Notes: generated by a model not told the origin, from the sequence alone. Positions 45,257 through 59,000 are shown, counted from the first letter of the stretch. The stretch is DNA of 64,000 nt from Cryptomeria japonica (GCF_030272615.1 NC_081406.1:245141218-245205217); one strand, 5' to 3'. Translations and numbers: made by a program.

Positions 45257-45708
45257 TGTTGGTGTAAATAAATATTCATTTTGGATATTATTACACTTTA
45301 CTTAAGTTAACTTAGGATAATGCATCTCTTCGTAGTTTGGATTTGAGACACTTAGGGAAGTGTGCACGTAGGGATAGAGCTTGTAGGAGAAATTCCACCC
45401 TTTGTGGTCTTATTTTGCTGTTACACTCCACATTCGATGGGTCATCCACCTCTTGTGGAATATTATATTATTTCTCCTACCTGCCCCTAGTATTTCTTAC
45501 CTACCCTTGTTTCTCATTGAGCCACATGTCATAATTGTGTGCTCATACATCCATATGGCCATGCCTATATAAGCAGGCCTATATTCATTGTATTAGTTAA
45601 TCCAGTTGATTATTTGCATATTGATGAGAATATAGTTTTGTTCTTGTCATTCATTTGTCTCTCTTTTTATGCTTTTCATTGTGCCCTTGATCTTGGCAAA
45701 ATCCTACA
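45257..45708 (+). mobile_element. Element C, 3' LTR
   Basis: 452 bp from TGTTGGTGTAAA to AAAATCCTACA. It contains CCTATATAAGCAGGCC near 45563-45580, a plausible TATA box (TATATAA); the 5' LTR has the same motif near 39281-39291. Confidence 0.85.
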
Positions 45709-47160
45709 AGTTCTGTGAAGGAAGGGAAAGGATTTGGAAATGGATGAAATAGATGAAGAACTCATGACCCAGTTGAAGGTAACTCAGATTCCTCTTGCAA
45801 CCAAGAGGCATAGGACAAAACTAAAAACTCTTGCAGCAACTGAAGCAACTCCTGCAGCCATTCCAAAAGTTTATGTAAGAAGAACATGTAGCAAGACACA
45901 AAAGATTGATCTTGTAGGTAATCCAACATAGGTTATTATAGTGGAAACTTCTGAGGAAGGAAGCCCTGCAGATACTGAAATTTAGGAAGAAGGAAGCCTT
46001 ATGGAGGATGAAATCCAAGAAAATGTTGTTGAGGATAAACTAGCAAATCTTGCTTCTATGGCACAGCAATTTGAAGATACTGTTAGAGATATTCCATAGC
46101 AGCCTGAAGAAAATATTAGAGAGATGCCAGCATAGATTGAGGAGTTTATTGAGGAAATCCCATGGTCTAAGATAGCACCTATTAGACCTCCTTCATCCCT
46201 AAGTAGTTTATCTATTGCTTTAACCTTTCTTTTAGACAATGGGAAATAGAGAGGGCTAGGTTGCAAGGGATTATTGATAAACAACAAAAATAAATTGAAA
46301 AGAGAGATAACAAAATTAAAGAATTAGAGGCTAAGGTGGAAATAATTTCTGGTATGGTTCTTGAGTTGATTCAGTGTAGGTCACCTCCAAGAGTTTATGC
46401 AGTACACTTAAAAGAGAGGTATTTGAACTTCAAACTAAACCGCATTGTTAGGGACCTTAGCCCCTCTTTAGAAACACTTGAAGAATTATTTTATGCTTAC
46501 TAAACCTCTCCACCTACTATGAAGTATTTGCTATGTGAATTATACTTACATAACTATGTTGTACCCTCAAACAGAGAGTGGAACCCTTTATTGTATATTG
46601 GGGATATCCATATCAAAGCTTTAATGTCATGGATCCAAAATGAGATTATCATGGGGGTACAAGTCAAGGAGTATGAAAAATTAGAGTTTGATTGTCCATT
46701 ACCATTAAGAAGGGAATCAGAAGCACCAAGAATTCTTTATTATGATTGGCAGAAGTTACTGGTAAGAGATGATGTCAGAAAATTAGTGCTTCTAATGAGA
46801 AAAGAAGTCTATCAAGTATATGAGAATTTGATTCAAACTGACAAGACAACAAAAATAGAAGGGTTAACTCAGCACTGGAATAATCTACCAGAATAGTTAA
46901 AACAAGGAGAACCTTATTCACTACAAAAAATTTATGCAGCCATGCAAAGATCCCTTTGATATATACAGTTAGGCAGGGAGAAGGCCAACAACCGGCTACC
47001 ATTGATCTTTCAACCCCCAATCCTTATGTGGTCGCTTTTGGCATGTCAACCTACAGAGCAAAACTATGATGCAGTCACAGAAGAAACAGCTAGATGGTCC
47101 AGGCTGGAAAAAATGAAAGCATTTTATTGGAACTTGGCTTCAGGGGGGGACAAGTCAGGG
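45709..47160 (+). pseudogene. Sense accessory frame of element A, 3' part
   Basis: Continuation of 38160-38988 after the copia insertion. It is acidic (DEIDEELM, then EEGSLMEDEIQEN), then frame-shifted near 46240 into a charged heptad-like stretch (ERARLQGIIDKQQK and KIKELEAKVEII), and then a folded-looking part with MKYLLCELYLHNYVVPSNREW and YYDWQKLLVRDDV. Several TAG/TAA stops occur. It ends about 70 bp before A's polypurine tract, so it occupies the extra-ORF position downstream of pol on the sense strand. Family not recognised; a coiled coil around 46260-46370 is likely. Confidence 0.5.
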
Positions 47161-47230
47161 CACCATTGGTGATTTGAGAGTTACTGCAAGAGTAAGAAAT
47201 TTCCCTTTTGTTGTAGGATCAAAAAACTCT

Positions 47231-47245
47231 TAAAGTTGGGGGGCA
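47231..47245 (+). promoter_or_regulatory. Element A polypurine tract
   Basis: TAAAGTTGGGGGGCA lies directly before the TG of the 3' LTR. Confidence 0.75.
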
Positions 47246-48528
47246 TGCTAAGTTGAGACTTTGTCGTGTTTTTATCGTCAAAACTCTTAGGTTTTTGACA
47301 TCTTTTGGTTTGCATAGTAGTAATGAAGTATTGTAAATTGACTATATGTACTCCATGTGTTAAACCTGAACTTATGAAAGCATGTTTGAACGTTGCCGGT
47401 CTATTCCTGCAGCCATGCCATTTATTCCTGTAGCCAAGTGATTTGTTCCTGTAGCCAAGTGATTTGTTCATGTTGCTATGCGGATTATTTAGGATAATAT
47501 CATATGTGAATTAATGAATGTGTTAATTAAATTAAATGCATATGCATGTCCTTGTATGATGTTTTTGTTTTAGTGCAGATAATAATTGATGCCACGGTTG
47601 ATATTCTCCTTTCGTGCCTAAAGAAGGAAGAATCGCGTAAGAAATAACTGGAGATCAAACTGAAGAGGAGTCGAGCAAGCACAAGGTACGACATGAGCAG
47701 AGCAGCTAGGAAGCACTATGGAAGTTTAACTTTAGTGGGCATTGAATTTGCAAAACACCACCACATCATGCAAAGACTGTAGTTTGGTTTAGATCCATGT
47801 TTCTTGCAGCAAAGCTCTAGTTATTTTCTTCATTAGTCAATCGTCCGCCTCTTCTTCTGGGCGTGATTTGAGTTGTCCATTGTAGTTGATCTTTGTTTTT
47901 TAATAAGCTCTTCCTTTTTCCTTAAGAGGTTAGACAAAATAGAAAGGAATAGAGCAGAGAATTTTGATAAGCATTCCTGAGTTTTCTTTTCAAACATGTA
48001 ATCATTTTCAGGAAGCAATGGATAAAAGATATGTTGTTCTAATTTGCTAAAAGTATTTTTCTAGAAGCTTGATATCACTTATCCAAGGGGGCCCACTTGG
48101 TGAGTGATCCTATGTTTATGCTCATTGAAATTAGTTCTTCTTTAGTTGCAGTAGAAGTTCATGCCTTGACTGTTCCTGCAGCCACTGAAAATAGATCCAC
48201 TGACTGTTCCTGCAGCCAAGCCAGAACAAAGTGATTTCTATTATTTATATTAGATCATTCCAGCATTGTTTTTATAAGTTTTCCTGTAGCCTTCTATAAT
48301 TTCCATTCTTTCTTTTCCTTTCTGCATAATGTTAGTTTCTGTAGCAATGCAAAATAGCTATTGAAGGAACTTAGTGCATATATAGTACAGACCCATTTCA
48401 AGTTTTACGTCCTTGGGTTGATAACTAAATGAACACTAGCCATGAAAATAGTAGCTTTACCAGATGAATGTCCAAACTTTGGGTTGAGATTTCAATTAGA
48501 GTTATTATTATTATAGTTGTAGTAGACA
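47246..48528 (+). mobile_element. Element A, 3' LTR
   Basis: 1283 bp, TGCTAAGTTGAGAC to AGTAGACA, homologous to 13169-14399. It is followed by CCTAT (48529-48533), the right copy of the target duplication, and then by the interrupted PMD gene of element D. Confidence 0.85.
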
Positions 48529-48533
48529 CCTAT

Positions 48534-50439
48534 GGGGGAGATGAAGGTGACACTCGAGGATGTAGACCACATACTTTATCTTCCCATAAGGGGAGAGACA
48601 GTTAGATACCGATCCAATCACATCGTTACCAGTTACAGGAGGGAGCAGGTCTACTGCATTAGGAGAGAGATGCCTGGTGAGATGAGGGGCCGCATTATGA
48701 TCAATTGGATCCTACATCCCATTGGTGAGGTTTTTCTAGTGAGACGGCTAATGATTGCAACCATTGCATTATCCATGTGGCCTAATGGGCGTGACACACA
48801 TATGCATGGTGGTCTCAGTTACATAGTTAAAGACATGGACAAACATCATAGGGTATTCTCCTAGGGGTGGAGCATGCTAGCCCACCTCTAACATGACCTA
48901 GGAGAGTACATGTTTGGATAGGGATGCAGCCTGATGACCTGCACATTGCTACAGATATGGATATGCAAGCATATTACATGCACTAGACCCACTAGGGTAC
49001 CCATTAACTTGGTTTCAGAGAAGCCTAGAGTGTTCGCATATCCACTTACTTGTGAGTGGCGGTTCGAGGATCTACTGCATTGGAGAGTGATATTTGACAA
49101 ATTTATAGTAGAGGTTATTAGATGGAGACCGTACCTTAGGATGTACATGTGCGCGAGGATACATAGGCAGTTGTTCTGCATGCAATGGAACCCTCTACTA
49201 GAGGGATGGTACAACCACATCATTGTCCCATTCTACTTCTACTAAGTATGGTGGTAGTTTGGGTTTGAGCAATGTGTTCCTACAGATGTGCCTGTCTATA
49301 TCTGACACTCACATGTGACTCCTAGCCTAGGAGCCATTCAGAGGCCTACTAGGGATGAGATTGACATCATAGATTCAGATGGGTCAGATCAAGACATCGT
49401 GACCGATTATAGAGATGATGTGGGCACACATCAGTGATACATCACATGGTGGGGTAGGTCATACCCTGGAGCCATCTTTCCAGCACACTATCCTAGAGGG
49501 AACCCTGATCCATGGAGACACATAGGTGATGAGGAGGATCCTAACACATCCGAGGATCTTGGTGAGGAGGGTATAGATGATCAGGATGATGATGATGAAG
49601 GGAAACAAGAGACGGACAGTGTAGGAGAGGGAGGTTAGGATGGTGATGATGAGGAGGATGGAGAGGAGGATGAGGACGAGGATGAGGATGAGGAGGGAGA
49701 GGAGGACGAGGAGGATATCGAGGAGGAGGGTGAGGAGGTCAAGGAGAATGAATCAAATACAATTCCTCATCACTCCAGGGATGACACCATAGCCCTAGAT
49801 CCACCGAGCATTCCATCACGAGTGGAGAAGGACCCTATAAGGGATCCTAATTCTAGTCCCCACCATCCTATGCCCACCGTATAGAGACACTATGAGTGCG
49901 AAGAACCTAGTGGGTCCCGGTCATAGGAGGTCCCTTTCCACAACCCCTATTGGCAAGAGGGAGATCCAGGTAAAATTCTTTGTGATTATTTAATTTATGT
50001 TTCTTAATATTTAAATTTGATGATATAGAATGTTACTAGTGAAATTCTCTCTCTATCTCTATAGTTGGTGTCCAGGAGTGGCGCTCCCTGATCCAGAATG
50101 CAGTGACAGATCTCATCACGATGACACACATCCCTAGCTTCTCGCAGATAGTGCATAGACCACAAGGGAATACGAGGTGACATGAGGACCTATTCACCCC
50201 TATTTGGCTCGAGATCCTTTCTAGAGAGACTACAGAAGATAGAGTGCGATCTAGCAGCATATCGGGCAAAGGTAGCCACATATTGAGGTATCATGATGGA
50301 GAGGGATCATAGGATCTCCTCACAGAGTCACGCACATTCCACATTATGATACACTCCCATGGGCCCACCCCCACGACCAGATTAGGAGGGGACATCTAGT
50401 CACCATCCTCCAACTACTAGTCCTAGGGATAGGAGATGA
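48534..50439 (+). pseudogene. Antisense plant-mobile-domain gene of element D, 3' part
   Basis: This resumes exon 2 exactly where 13168 left off. The PMD region continues with TLEDVDHILYLPIRG, MRGRIMINWILHP, MHGGL and SEKPRVFAYPLTCEW, then an acidic tail (49500-49750) and PHHSRDDTIALDPP. Exon 2 ends at 49969, intron 2 is 49970-50064 (GTAAAA...CTATAG), and exon 3 starts VQEWRSLIQN and runs to about 50439. Intron position and phase agree with B. A TAG at 48862-48864 sits at the same codon as B's 26446-26448 stop. Several further stops follow in the tail. Confidence 0.7.
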
Positions 50440-51023
50440 TCATGATATGATATGTTTTGATGTATAGTGGTAGACATGTGCTATGACATTTTATTGATAT
50501 GTATCTATTTATGCTTATGTTTTGTCTCAAACATGTTATTTTAATTCATGAAATAAAGTATGCATTGCTTTGATTAAAAGTAACATATTTTGTGGTAAAC
50601 ATGTATGTATAATTTTATTTCTATGTGATTGATTTCTCAATGCTTCATGATTAAATTGATACAATGTTATTTAATTAAATAACTAAGTTTTTAATTAAAT
50701 GCTACTTTCATGATGTAGAAGACAAATGAGTTAAGCTTAAGAACTATATGACTAATGTGATTTAATTAAACCTAATTAAACACAACATGATATAATCCTA
50801 CTCAACATATATGAAATTGTATAACATGCTAGCACATATAAAATGTAAATCTATTACAATTTACAAAAATGAATCCAAGACAAACACTAAAGCTAAGACA
50901 CATGCTTGTCAAGAATGAAGTAATGTAGACTAAACAATACAATATCATTTAATACAACACACTTTAATGAAGATATGCTAATATATTATCCAATTTTGAA
51001 GAAGGAAAAGACACAAGGAGGGA

Positions 51024-51116
<93 letters not shown>

Positions 51117-51145
51117 AGTTAGAAGGAGAGAGATAGACAAATAAA
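50440..51145 (-). other. Element D spacer between pol and antisense gene
   Basis: It matches the B spacer (24207-24807) read on the other strand; for example GACAAGCATGTGTCTTAGC here against GACAAGCGTGTCTTCTTAC in B. A pure GA microsatellite fills about 51026-51114. No coding sequence. Confidence 0.6.
51026..51114. repeat. (GA)n microsatellite
   Basis: About 44 uninterrupted GA units on the plus strand. The corresponding spacer in B lacks the run, so it expanded after the copies separated. Confidence 0.95.
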
Positions 51146-54100
51146 TTAGGGATTGTATCTACGAAGGTGCATAGCATTTATGGGTTCCTTGAGAGGCATA
51201 CCTTCCACATCTGCTATCTTGTAAGCACATGATCCATAGACTTCGACAACAATGTAGGGTCCAAGCCAATTAGGACTGAATTTTCCTTCCTCCTTGGGTA
51301 AGGCATTCACATTGCATTGATTCTCATAAAGTACCAAATCATCTACTGAGAAGGAATGTTGAATGACTTTATCATTGTAGCTTCGTTGTAGAGTTTTATG
51401 ATAGGGTTCAATATGCTCAAGAGCATTTATGTGATGTTCATCAAGCATCTCAAGTTGTTGAAGCCTTTGTTCTCTATAGGAATCATCGTCCATTATACCC
51501 TTGAGAGAAACTCTTAAAGATGGAATTTCCAACTCTAAAGGCATAATGGCATCAACACCATAAACAAGATTATAAGGAGTACATCTCGTAGCAATGCGTA
51601 CACTCGTTTGGTAAGCCCAAAGAGCATGGATTAACTGAGTATGCCAATCCTTACCATGCTTGTTCATACTCTTACGAAGAATTTGCTCAATTATCATATT
51701 TGAAGACTCAGCTTGACCATTTGATTGAGGATAATATGGTGTAAAAAATTTATGTTGAATATGATATTTCTCGAGAAACTTCTTGACATATTTGTTCTTA
51801 AATGGCATTCCATTATCTGAAAACAAAGCGGAAGGTATTCCAAATCGGGAAATTATGTTTTTTAAGATGCATTGACAAATTACTTCAGCAGCAGTGGATC
51901 AAAGAGGAACTGCTTCTACCCACTTTGTAAAGTAATACGTTGTAGTAATGATGAAAGTATGTCCTTGAGAAGAAGGAGGAGAAATTTTACCAATGAGATC
52001 CAAACCCCATGTGGAAAAGGGCCAAGATGCCACTTGAGATCAAAGTTCTTGGGCGGGAGCATGGATCAAATTGCTATGTTGCTGACACTAATGACATTTC
52101 TTAACAAATGCAAAGGAATCATTTTACATGGTTTGCCAATAATAACCCCTTTGGAGAAATCTTTGAACTAAGGATCTACCCCCAAAATGCCCCCCGCAAG
52201 CACTTGAATGTGCTTCCTCAAGGGAAACCGAGATTTCAGCTTTGTTAAGACATCGAAGGAGGAGACCAATATATCCTCGCCTATAAAGAACTTTAGAAAG
52301 GATAATGTATCTAGCGGCCAAATTGCAAATAATAGCCCTAATATTATTATTTTTAGAGTCAGGAAAGGTACTAGCATTCATATATTTCACGATATGCGAA
52401 TACTATCATAAGAATCTATAATGTAACAATATGCCACATCACTCAGATTATCAGCAATAGTCGAGGTAGTGAGGTTGTGAATAATAAATTTGAGATCTAC
52501 CAAGGGGTCCTCTAAAGTTACAAGAGAGGCTACACATGCCATTGCATCAACATGTTGATTATCTTTTCGAGGGACAGGCTTCATGGTATAAGAATCAAAA
52601 TTTTGCAACAAGGATATAGCTAAATCTCTATATTGTGATTAATTGAGAATCTCCATAGATATGTAGATGTTTCAATTTTAATTGTAAGTCTTCTTTAATT
52701 CCATCTATAAGAGCCTCGTATTCAACAATGTTATTGAAACATAGGAAATTGAGATGATATGTTAAAGGGATAGGTTTCTTTTTAGGAGAGATTAGAATCA
52801 CCCTCGTCGTCGATCCTATACAAAACCTAGAGCCATCGAAATATAATTCCCAAACCTCATCAATCTAAGTAGAGAAAATGTATTCATCAGGAAAAGACTC
52901 TAGGTTAGGAAGGGAGAAAGATGAAGGAGCCTCAACTAAGTGATCAATCAACTCTTGACCCTTTATTGCCTTTTCCAAGACAAACTTAAGATCAAACTCA
53001 GTCAACACTATAACCCACTTGGCTAAGCGTCCCGAAAGATTGGTTTTAGAGAAAAGATGTTTTAGAGGATCAAATTTAATGATAACATGGACCTTAGAAT
53101 TCAAAAGGTAATGCCTTAATTTTTGGGTTGCAAAGACTAAAGCAAGGCATTGCCTTTCTATCACAGAATATCGAACTTCATAATCAAGAAGAGTATGACT
53201 TATATAATAAACCAGACATTCTCTACCATCTTTATCACGTTGTGCCAATAAGGTTGCAAGAGCATGAAGGGAAGAAACTATGCATAGAAAAAAGCATTTA
53301 GAAGGGTCAACAAGTTGAAGAATAGGAGGATTGGCTAAATAAGTATTTAAGTCTTCAAATGCTTAATGACAATCCTCATTCCATTGAAAGCTGATATTCT
53401 TTTTAAGCAATTGAGTAAAGGGAATGGTACGATCCACAAGTTGAGAAACAAACCTACGAATAGCTTGAATCTTCCCTCGTAATATTTTTAGTTGGGAAAC
53501 ATTTTTAGGAGGTGACATATTAACAATGGCATCTATCTTTTTCGTATCCACCTCAATTCCACGATGTGAGACTATAAATCCTAATAATTTACCATTATCC
53601 ACACCCAAAACACACTTTTGGGGATTCAAACGCATGTTGTACTTATGAATTCTTTCAAAGACTTTCCAAAGATCTTAACATGATCTACGCAAAGAATGGA
53701 TTTAGCTAAGATGTCATAACCATAATCTTCTAAGATCTTATGCATGTAATCATGGAAGATAAGGGTCATAGCACACTAATAGGTAGCACCTACATTTTTC
53801 AATCCAAAAGGCATCATAACCCAACAAAACATGCCCCAAGGGGTGGTGAAAGCAATTTTAAATTGATCTTAAAAAATAATGAATATTTGATTATATTCTG
53901 AGAAACCGTCCATAAGGATAATAAATCATGACCTGCTATAGAATCCACTATCATATCGATATTCAGGAGAGGGAAATCATCCTTCGGAGAGGCTTTATTA
54001 AGATCTCAAAAATCCATACACATCCTAATCTTGTTATCAGTTTGGCCACCACCACAATGTTTGAAATGCATGGAGAATAATCGATAGGATGAATGAGTCC

Positions 54101-54164
54101 GACATCTAATAAATTTTCAATATTAGCCTTGTGTGCGGGAAAAGCTGGTCAATGAAACTTAAAA
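51146..54164 (-). pseudogene. Element D reverse transcriptase, RNase H and integrase (Tat-like), decayed
   Basis: Read on the minus strand it parallels B 21150-24206. RT begins near 54150 (KANIENLL, then IDYSP); the catalytic motif reads YGYD at 53724-53713 instead of YVDD, so RT is inactive. 53635-53363 holds LLGFIVSHRGIEVDTKKIDA. 53248-52865 holds the first RNase H (YYISHTLLDYE, then FDPLKHLF). 52820-52390 holds the second RNase H with VPRKDNQHVDAMA. 52390-52124 and upstream hold the integrase zinc finger region (HSSACGGHFGG). 51826-51146 holds the core end and C-terminus with NGQAESSNMI, where the catalytic Glu is kept. There are many frame breaks and stops. At 54164 it abuts the LTR of element E. 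Confidence 0.8.
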
Positions 54165-55581
54165 TGTGAAAATGTTCTCAAAGAGGCTTTCTTACACACC
54201 CACAGGACTTCTTGGTGCAAGTTATGGAGTCATGAGGAATGACTCAACTTCCCAAGGTTGGTTCCATGGTTCTCTATCTCACAAGGTCCCTCAAGCCAAT
54301 GCCTTTGCTCTCAGATCACTAAGCAAAGTGGCTTAGGGATGACGAATGCAAGAAAGAGGGATGCTTATGATTGTTTTAATTATGAAATGTGTCCTATCTA
54401 TGCATGATTCTACAAATGCAATAAAGTAGATTATAATATGACAAGATTAGTATCATTACTATCCTAACATGATATACTAGTTTATGATTTAAACTAATGA
54501 TAAAGGAAATAGTCTAAAATGCTTATTAGATTAATTCCTATTACAAAGAGAAGTTAGATGTATTGATAAATTTGAGCATAAATGAGATACTAAAATCTTG
54601 CATGGATCCTTAAAATGGAAGAATGAGAGCTCTATTTATAGTGAAAATAGGGCAATGGATGGTCAAGATTGAAGGAGTTAATCAAGGGTTAGGATTGAAA
54701 GTTATCAATCCATGTTTACAATTCTCACCAATGAAATGGTGACAATTGTCAACATAAGACTGGTTGAAAGGAGATGAAAGAAGCATTAAATGCTTGAGAA
54801 GACCTTATGGCTACCTTAGGAGGTAAGGGTTAAGGTTAGGTTAGGGTTATCCAATAGATAATGCTTTTATCCAAGGGGTATACTCTTGTGCAAAGGTTAA
54901 AGGGATAACCATGGTCAAAGCAATGAATTCTTGATGAGACCCCTGGGTTAGATGGAGGTTAAGTTAGTTAAAAAGTCTCTAACCATGCCACTAAGGGTTA
55001 GTTAACCATTAATGGTTTGAAGACTTTGAAGACAAATTTGTAAGAGTCCTTCCAAATTTGGGGGTATTCAACAAGTTAGCTTGTTGAATGGGTAAAGGCT
55101 TTAATGCCTTTTGAAGACATTACTCCAAATTTGAGAAGTGACCTCCTCAAATTTAGGGAAAGGGGATAATGAATGGGTTTGGGTTAATTGATTAGGATTA
55201 GATGGATCCTAGAAGAAATTAGGAATAGGGTTTAGGATGCAAGTGGGAGATGTAGGAAAATGCAAGTGGGTGATGGAAAATAGAAATAATTAAAACAAAT
55301 TGCTTTATTTCAATTTGGTTGCAAGTTGGGAAATTAAATAAATTAGATTTATTCAATTTGGGTAAATTTAATTAAAAATTCAGAAGAAGGGATTTAATTA
55401 AATAAAATGATTTATTCAATTAAATGTATGTAAAGGGCTTTAGTGAATTTAACTAAATAAATTGAATAATTTATTTAATTAAATAGAAGAATGTGGGCAA
55501 TTTAATTAAATTAGATTTAACTAAATATAGGAATGAATATAAAATATTCAATAGGAATATGGTCATTTTTATATGTCTACA
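54165..55581 (-). mobile_element. Element E, 3' LTR
   Basis: On the minus strand the LTR starts TGTAGACATA at 55581 after the tract TCAAAGAGGAGCAAAA (55597-55582) and ends TTTTCACA at 54165, 1417 bp. Both ends match element L. Its left end touches D's RT directly. Confidence 0.65.
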
Positions 55582-55597
55582 TTTTGCTCCTCTTTGA
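55582..55597 (-). promoter_or_regulatory. Element E polypurine tract
   Basis: Minus-strand TCAAAGAGGAGCAAAA immediately before the LTR; L has TCAAAGAGGGGCAAAA. Confidence 0.7.
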
Positions 55598-56022
55598 AGT
55601 GACGTGTGTGCAAATGTTGATTCAAAGAAAATGATGTGTTGCCATGATTTAATTATGATTAATTTTTATGTCAAGATGTTCATGTCGTGCCCCAGATTTG
55701 ATAAACGATGCCCCAGATTTGATAAATGATGTTAATAATGCCCCCTCAGGAGATGAATCAAAAATTTTGAACATTTGATTTGATTTGGATAATTTTGATA
55801 AATTTCATTGCATTGTAAAATTTTGTCTATGTTGAATGCGGTTAGTTGATTCATCTCCCGATAATGATGTTTGGTAGGGTTGTATGAGACACCACGAGCA
55901 ATTTACGCGTTCCTCCATGTAACCCTAATTTCGATTTACCTTATAAAAGGGAAAAAGTGATCTCTTTTGTCTTATTTGTGCTTGTTGACTTTTGAGAAAT
56001 TGATATTTGGAGAGAAGTCAAC
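55598..56022 (+). promoter_or_regulatory. Promoter region of the antisense PMD gene in element E
   Basis: TATAAAA at 55942-55948 in the context TTTACCTTATAAAAGG lies 81 bp before the ATG at 56023. D has the same CCTTATAAA core 84 bp before its ATG. This points to the antisense gene's own promoter; transcription was not tested. Confidence 0.5.
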
Positions 56023-59000
56023 ATGTCAGTTCCTTATGCTTCCCATCAATTCGAGCGCGTGCGGAGGTATTGGAGGCCCATCGTGTATGGACCACCAGTA
56101 AGTCAACCCTTTTGACCCCTTTTGGATTTTTTATTTTGTCATTTTTTATCATGTTTTCAATTTTGTCAAGTGGATTTGTCGGTTTAGCGCGTCAGGGTCA
56201 AAGCGTAGCGCATACGATAGGTTTCATAGTGCGTAGGTTTTAATAAAATAGGATAGTGTCCTAAAAGATTAGGGTAGCGCATCTATAGGTTAGGTTAGCA
56301 CTTAGGATTAGGTTAGCGCACCGGGATCACAGGGTAGCGTAGAGGGCAAAATGGGTAGCGAATAGGAGATACTTAGCGAATAGGGTTTCTAGGGGGTTGC
56401 ATGGGTAGGCCTAGGTAGTGCATAGGTATGACCTAGTGCATAGGGTTAGATACATAGTGCAAAAGGAGGATAAAATAGCACATAGGTTCATTTAGCGCTT
56501 GGGGTAGGTTAGGTGGTGTATTGGGAGGAAAGGGTAGCACGTAGGTTCTAGCTAGCGCATAGGGTGGATTAGGTAGTGCTTGGTGAGGACACGATAGCGC
56601 ATAGTATAGCTCATAGACAATATTGTTTAGTGCATAGGGAAAAATTTTGGTAAAGTATGATTTGTGAATGAAGAAAATTGGTAGGTTGATGTCAATTCTG
56701 CAGGGATAGGTGCAAATTGTCGGTCTGCGTGTCTATTGTCATTGTTTTGATAAGTTGTCCAATATGAGTTCTGATATAACTTGATTTGATTTGCAATTTT
56801 TCAAGTTGATATAGATTTGATGCTGATTTGATATGATGTGGGTTTTGATATGGATGTTTTTGATATGAACTTGATTTGATATAAATTGTTTCAAGTTGAT
56901 ATATATGTGGAGCTTGAATTGTTTTACAAGTTGCATTGATTGTGGAACTTGAGTTGTTTTACAAGCTGATATGGATGTGAAACTTGAGTTGTGTTACAAG
57001 TTGATATGTAACTTAATTTGTGTTACAAGTTGATATGATTTGATGGATTGATATGATGTGGAACTTGATTAGATTTTCAAAGTTTTAAGTTTTCAATATG
57101 AATTTGATTTTGATATTTATGTTTTTGATGAGGAAATTGATATTGGACTTGTTTTGCTTCTCGACAGGAGTGCCTTGGAGTGGTTCAGTCACGTGAGTGA
57201 TTTCTGAGATCATGGTCATTGATACCATGATTGACACAGGCTGATAGAGATATTATTGAGAGGTGTGGGATGTCCTCATTGTTAGAGATGCCTCAATTTA
57301 TTGTGAACTGGGTTTTATTGACAACATTGGCTAAGAGGTGGCATAGTGATACAAACACCTTTCATTTGGTGACAGGTGAGATCACAGTGATGCCTGAGGA
57401 TTGTTACCGAATTCTATGGTGATAGGTGCATTTCTACCCTATGAGAAGACTGAGGAGGGTGGTACAGAGACACTTCATCGGATTCTATAGGATGACACAG
57501 TTTGCGGATACGAGATCCCCTCATAGGAGTTCTTAGATTTGGATTATGCTCCCCTACCATCAGTGCTGGCAAGTTTTATAGGTGGTTTTTAATGTCCCGA
57601 TCGTAGGTCGAAGGGACTCGCAGTGGGATGGGAATTGGTTTTGGAGGATATGGTGATGTAGGGTCATCGATTTGCATGGGGGTCAGCTATGCTGGCCCAC
57701 TTATACAGGGATTTGCATTAGGTAGTATACTTGGGTTATAGGAGTTTATCAGCTGGAGTGACACTGCTACAGGTATGGGCATGGGAGCATATTCCCGTAG
57801 CTAGGCCACTGGCGGATAGAGATAGGCATGTTGGGTGTGCGTATGCATACAGATACCGAGGGATAGTTGTCCAGTGTAAGTTGGGAAAACTAGAGCACTG
57901 GAGGAGAGTTTTGGATGATATTGATACCATCATCTAGCGACCATATACAGGTTGTGAGGTATGGGCAGAGGATGGGATGGAGATGCCCTATGTTTATATG
58001 TTCAGGTATCTGATAGGGCAGATACCCTTTGTTATTGAGAGGTTTTTGCATAGCCGAGTGTTGCGGAAGTATAGTCGATAGTAGAGGATTCCACATGGAG
58101 CATGCCAATATGCTCGATGAAGATAGGATATTCCAGATTGGGGACCTACGATTGATAGCACGACAGTCGTGGAGGAGTTCTTTCATTTAGCTAGCCAGAT
58201 TTTGGATTGTGCCCCTGAGATAGTGGATGCAGGGATGACTGACAAGTTTGTAGCACTCTTCGTAGCACGTGTAGTGGCCAGGATATTGGATCCAGCTGAG
58301 ATAATTCCCGCTTTTGATGATGATGATGAGAATGATCAGCCTGAGAGACTAGGGAGACGGGGAGAGGCAGATGAGGGAGGTGGTGATGGAGGAGGAGGTT
58401 ATGGCGGAGATGGTGGAGGAGGTGGCTGAGGTCGGTGAGGGGATAGAGGTATAGTGGATCGGTGGAGGAGAGTAGATAGGGGTGGAGATGGTGGTGATAG
58501 AGGGATACAGGTGGAGAGAGCAGTGCAGCAGGCTGTGGTGAATAGATGGAGAGGACTTTTGGCTATCACAGTTGGGGGTGAGGAGAGGGTTGGGAAGGTG
58601 ATAGCAATAGTGGGAGGGTATGATGACTTCGGACGACCAGCCTAGAGGAGGAGGTCAAATGTTTTACCTCCACCTGCACCGAGGACAGGCAGAGGGACAG
58701 GGGGTACCCCTTCATAGGTACCGTTGCAGATGCGGATTCTGATGCATGTGGAGGATGTGCATATTATATCGCTGTAGTTGTCAGTGCAATAGTTGCAGAC
58801 ACAGTTGTTGGTGCATCAGTATCAGATTATTCAGCTAACCACAAAGCATGATATTGAGATAAAGCGTCGGGGTCGAGCAGAGGAGCTCGCAGTGAGTTTG
58901 CAGAGAGTGACAACAGGTGGCCCGCTGAGAGACACCTTGAGAGAGTTGGCTTTGAGATCTAAGGAGGTGGAGTATTACCAGCGATATTATGAGGATGTGG

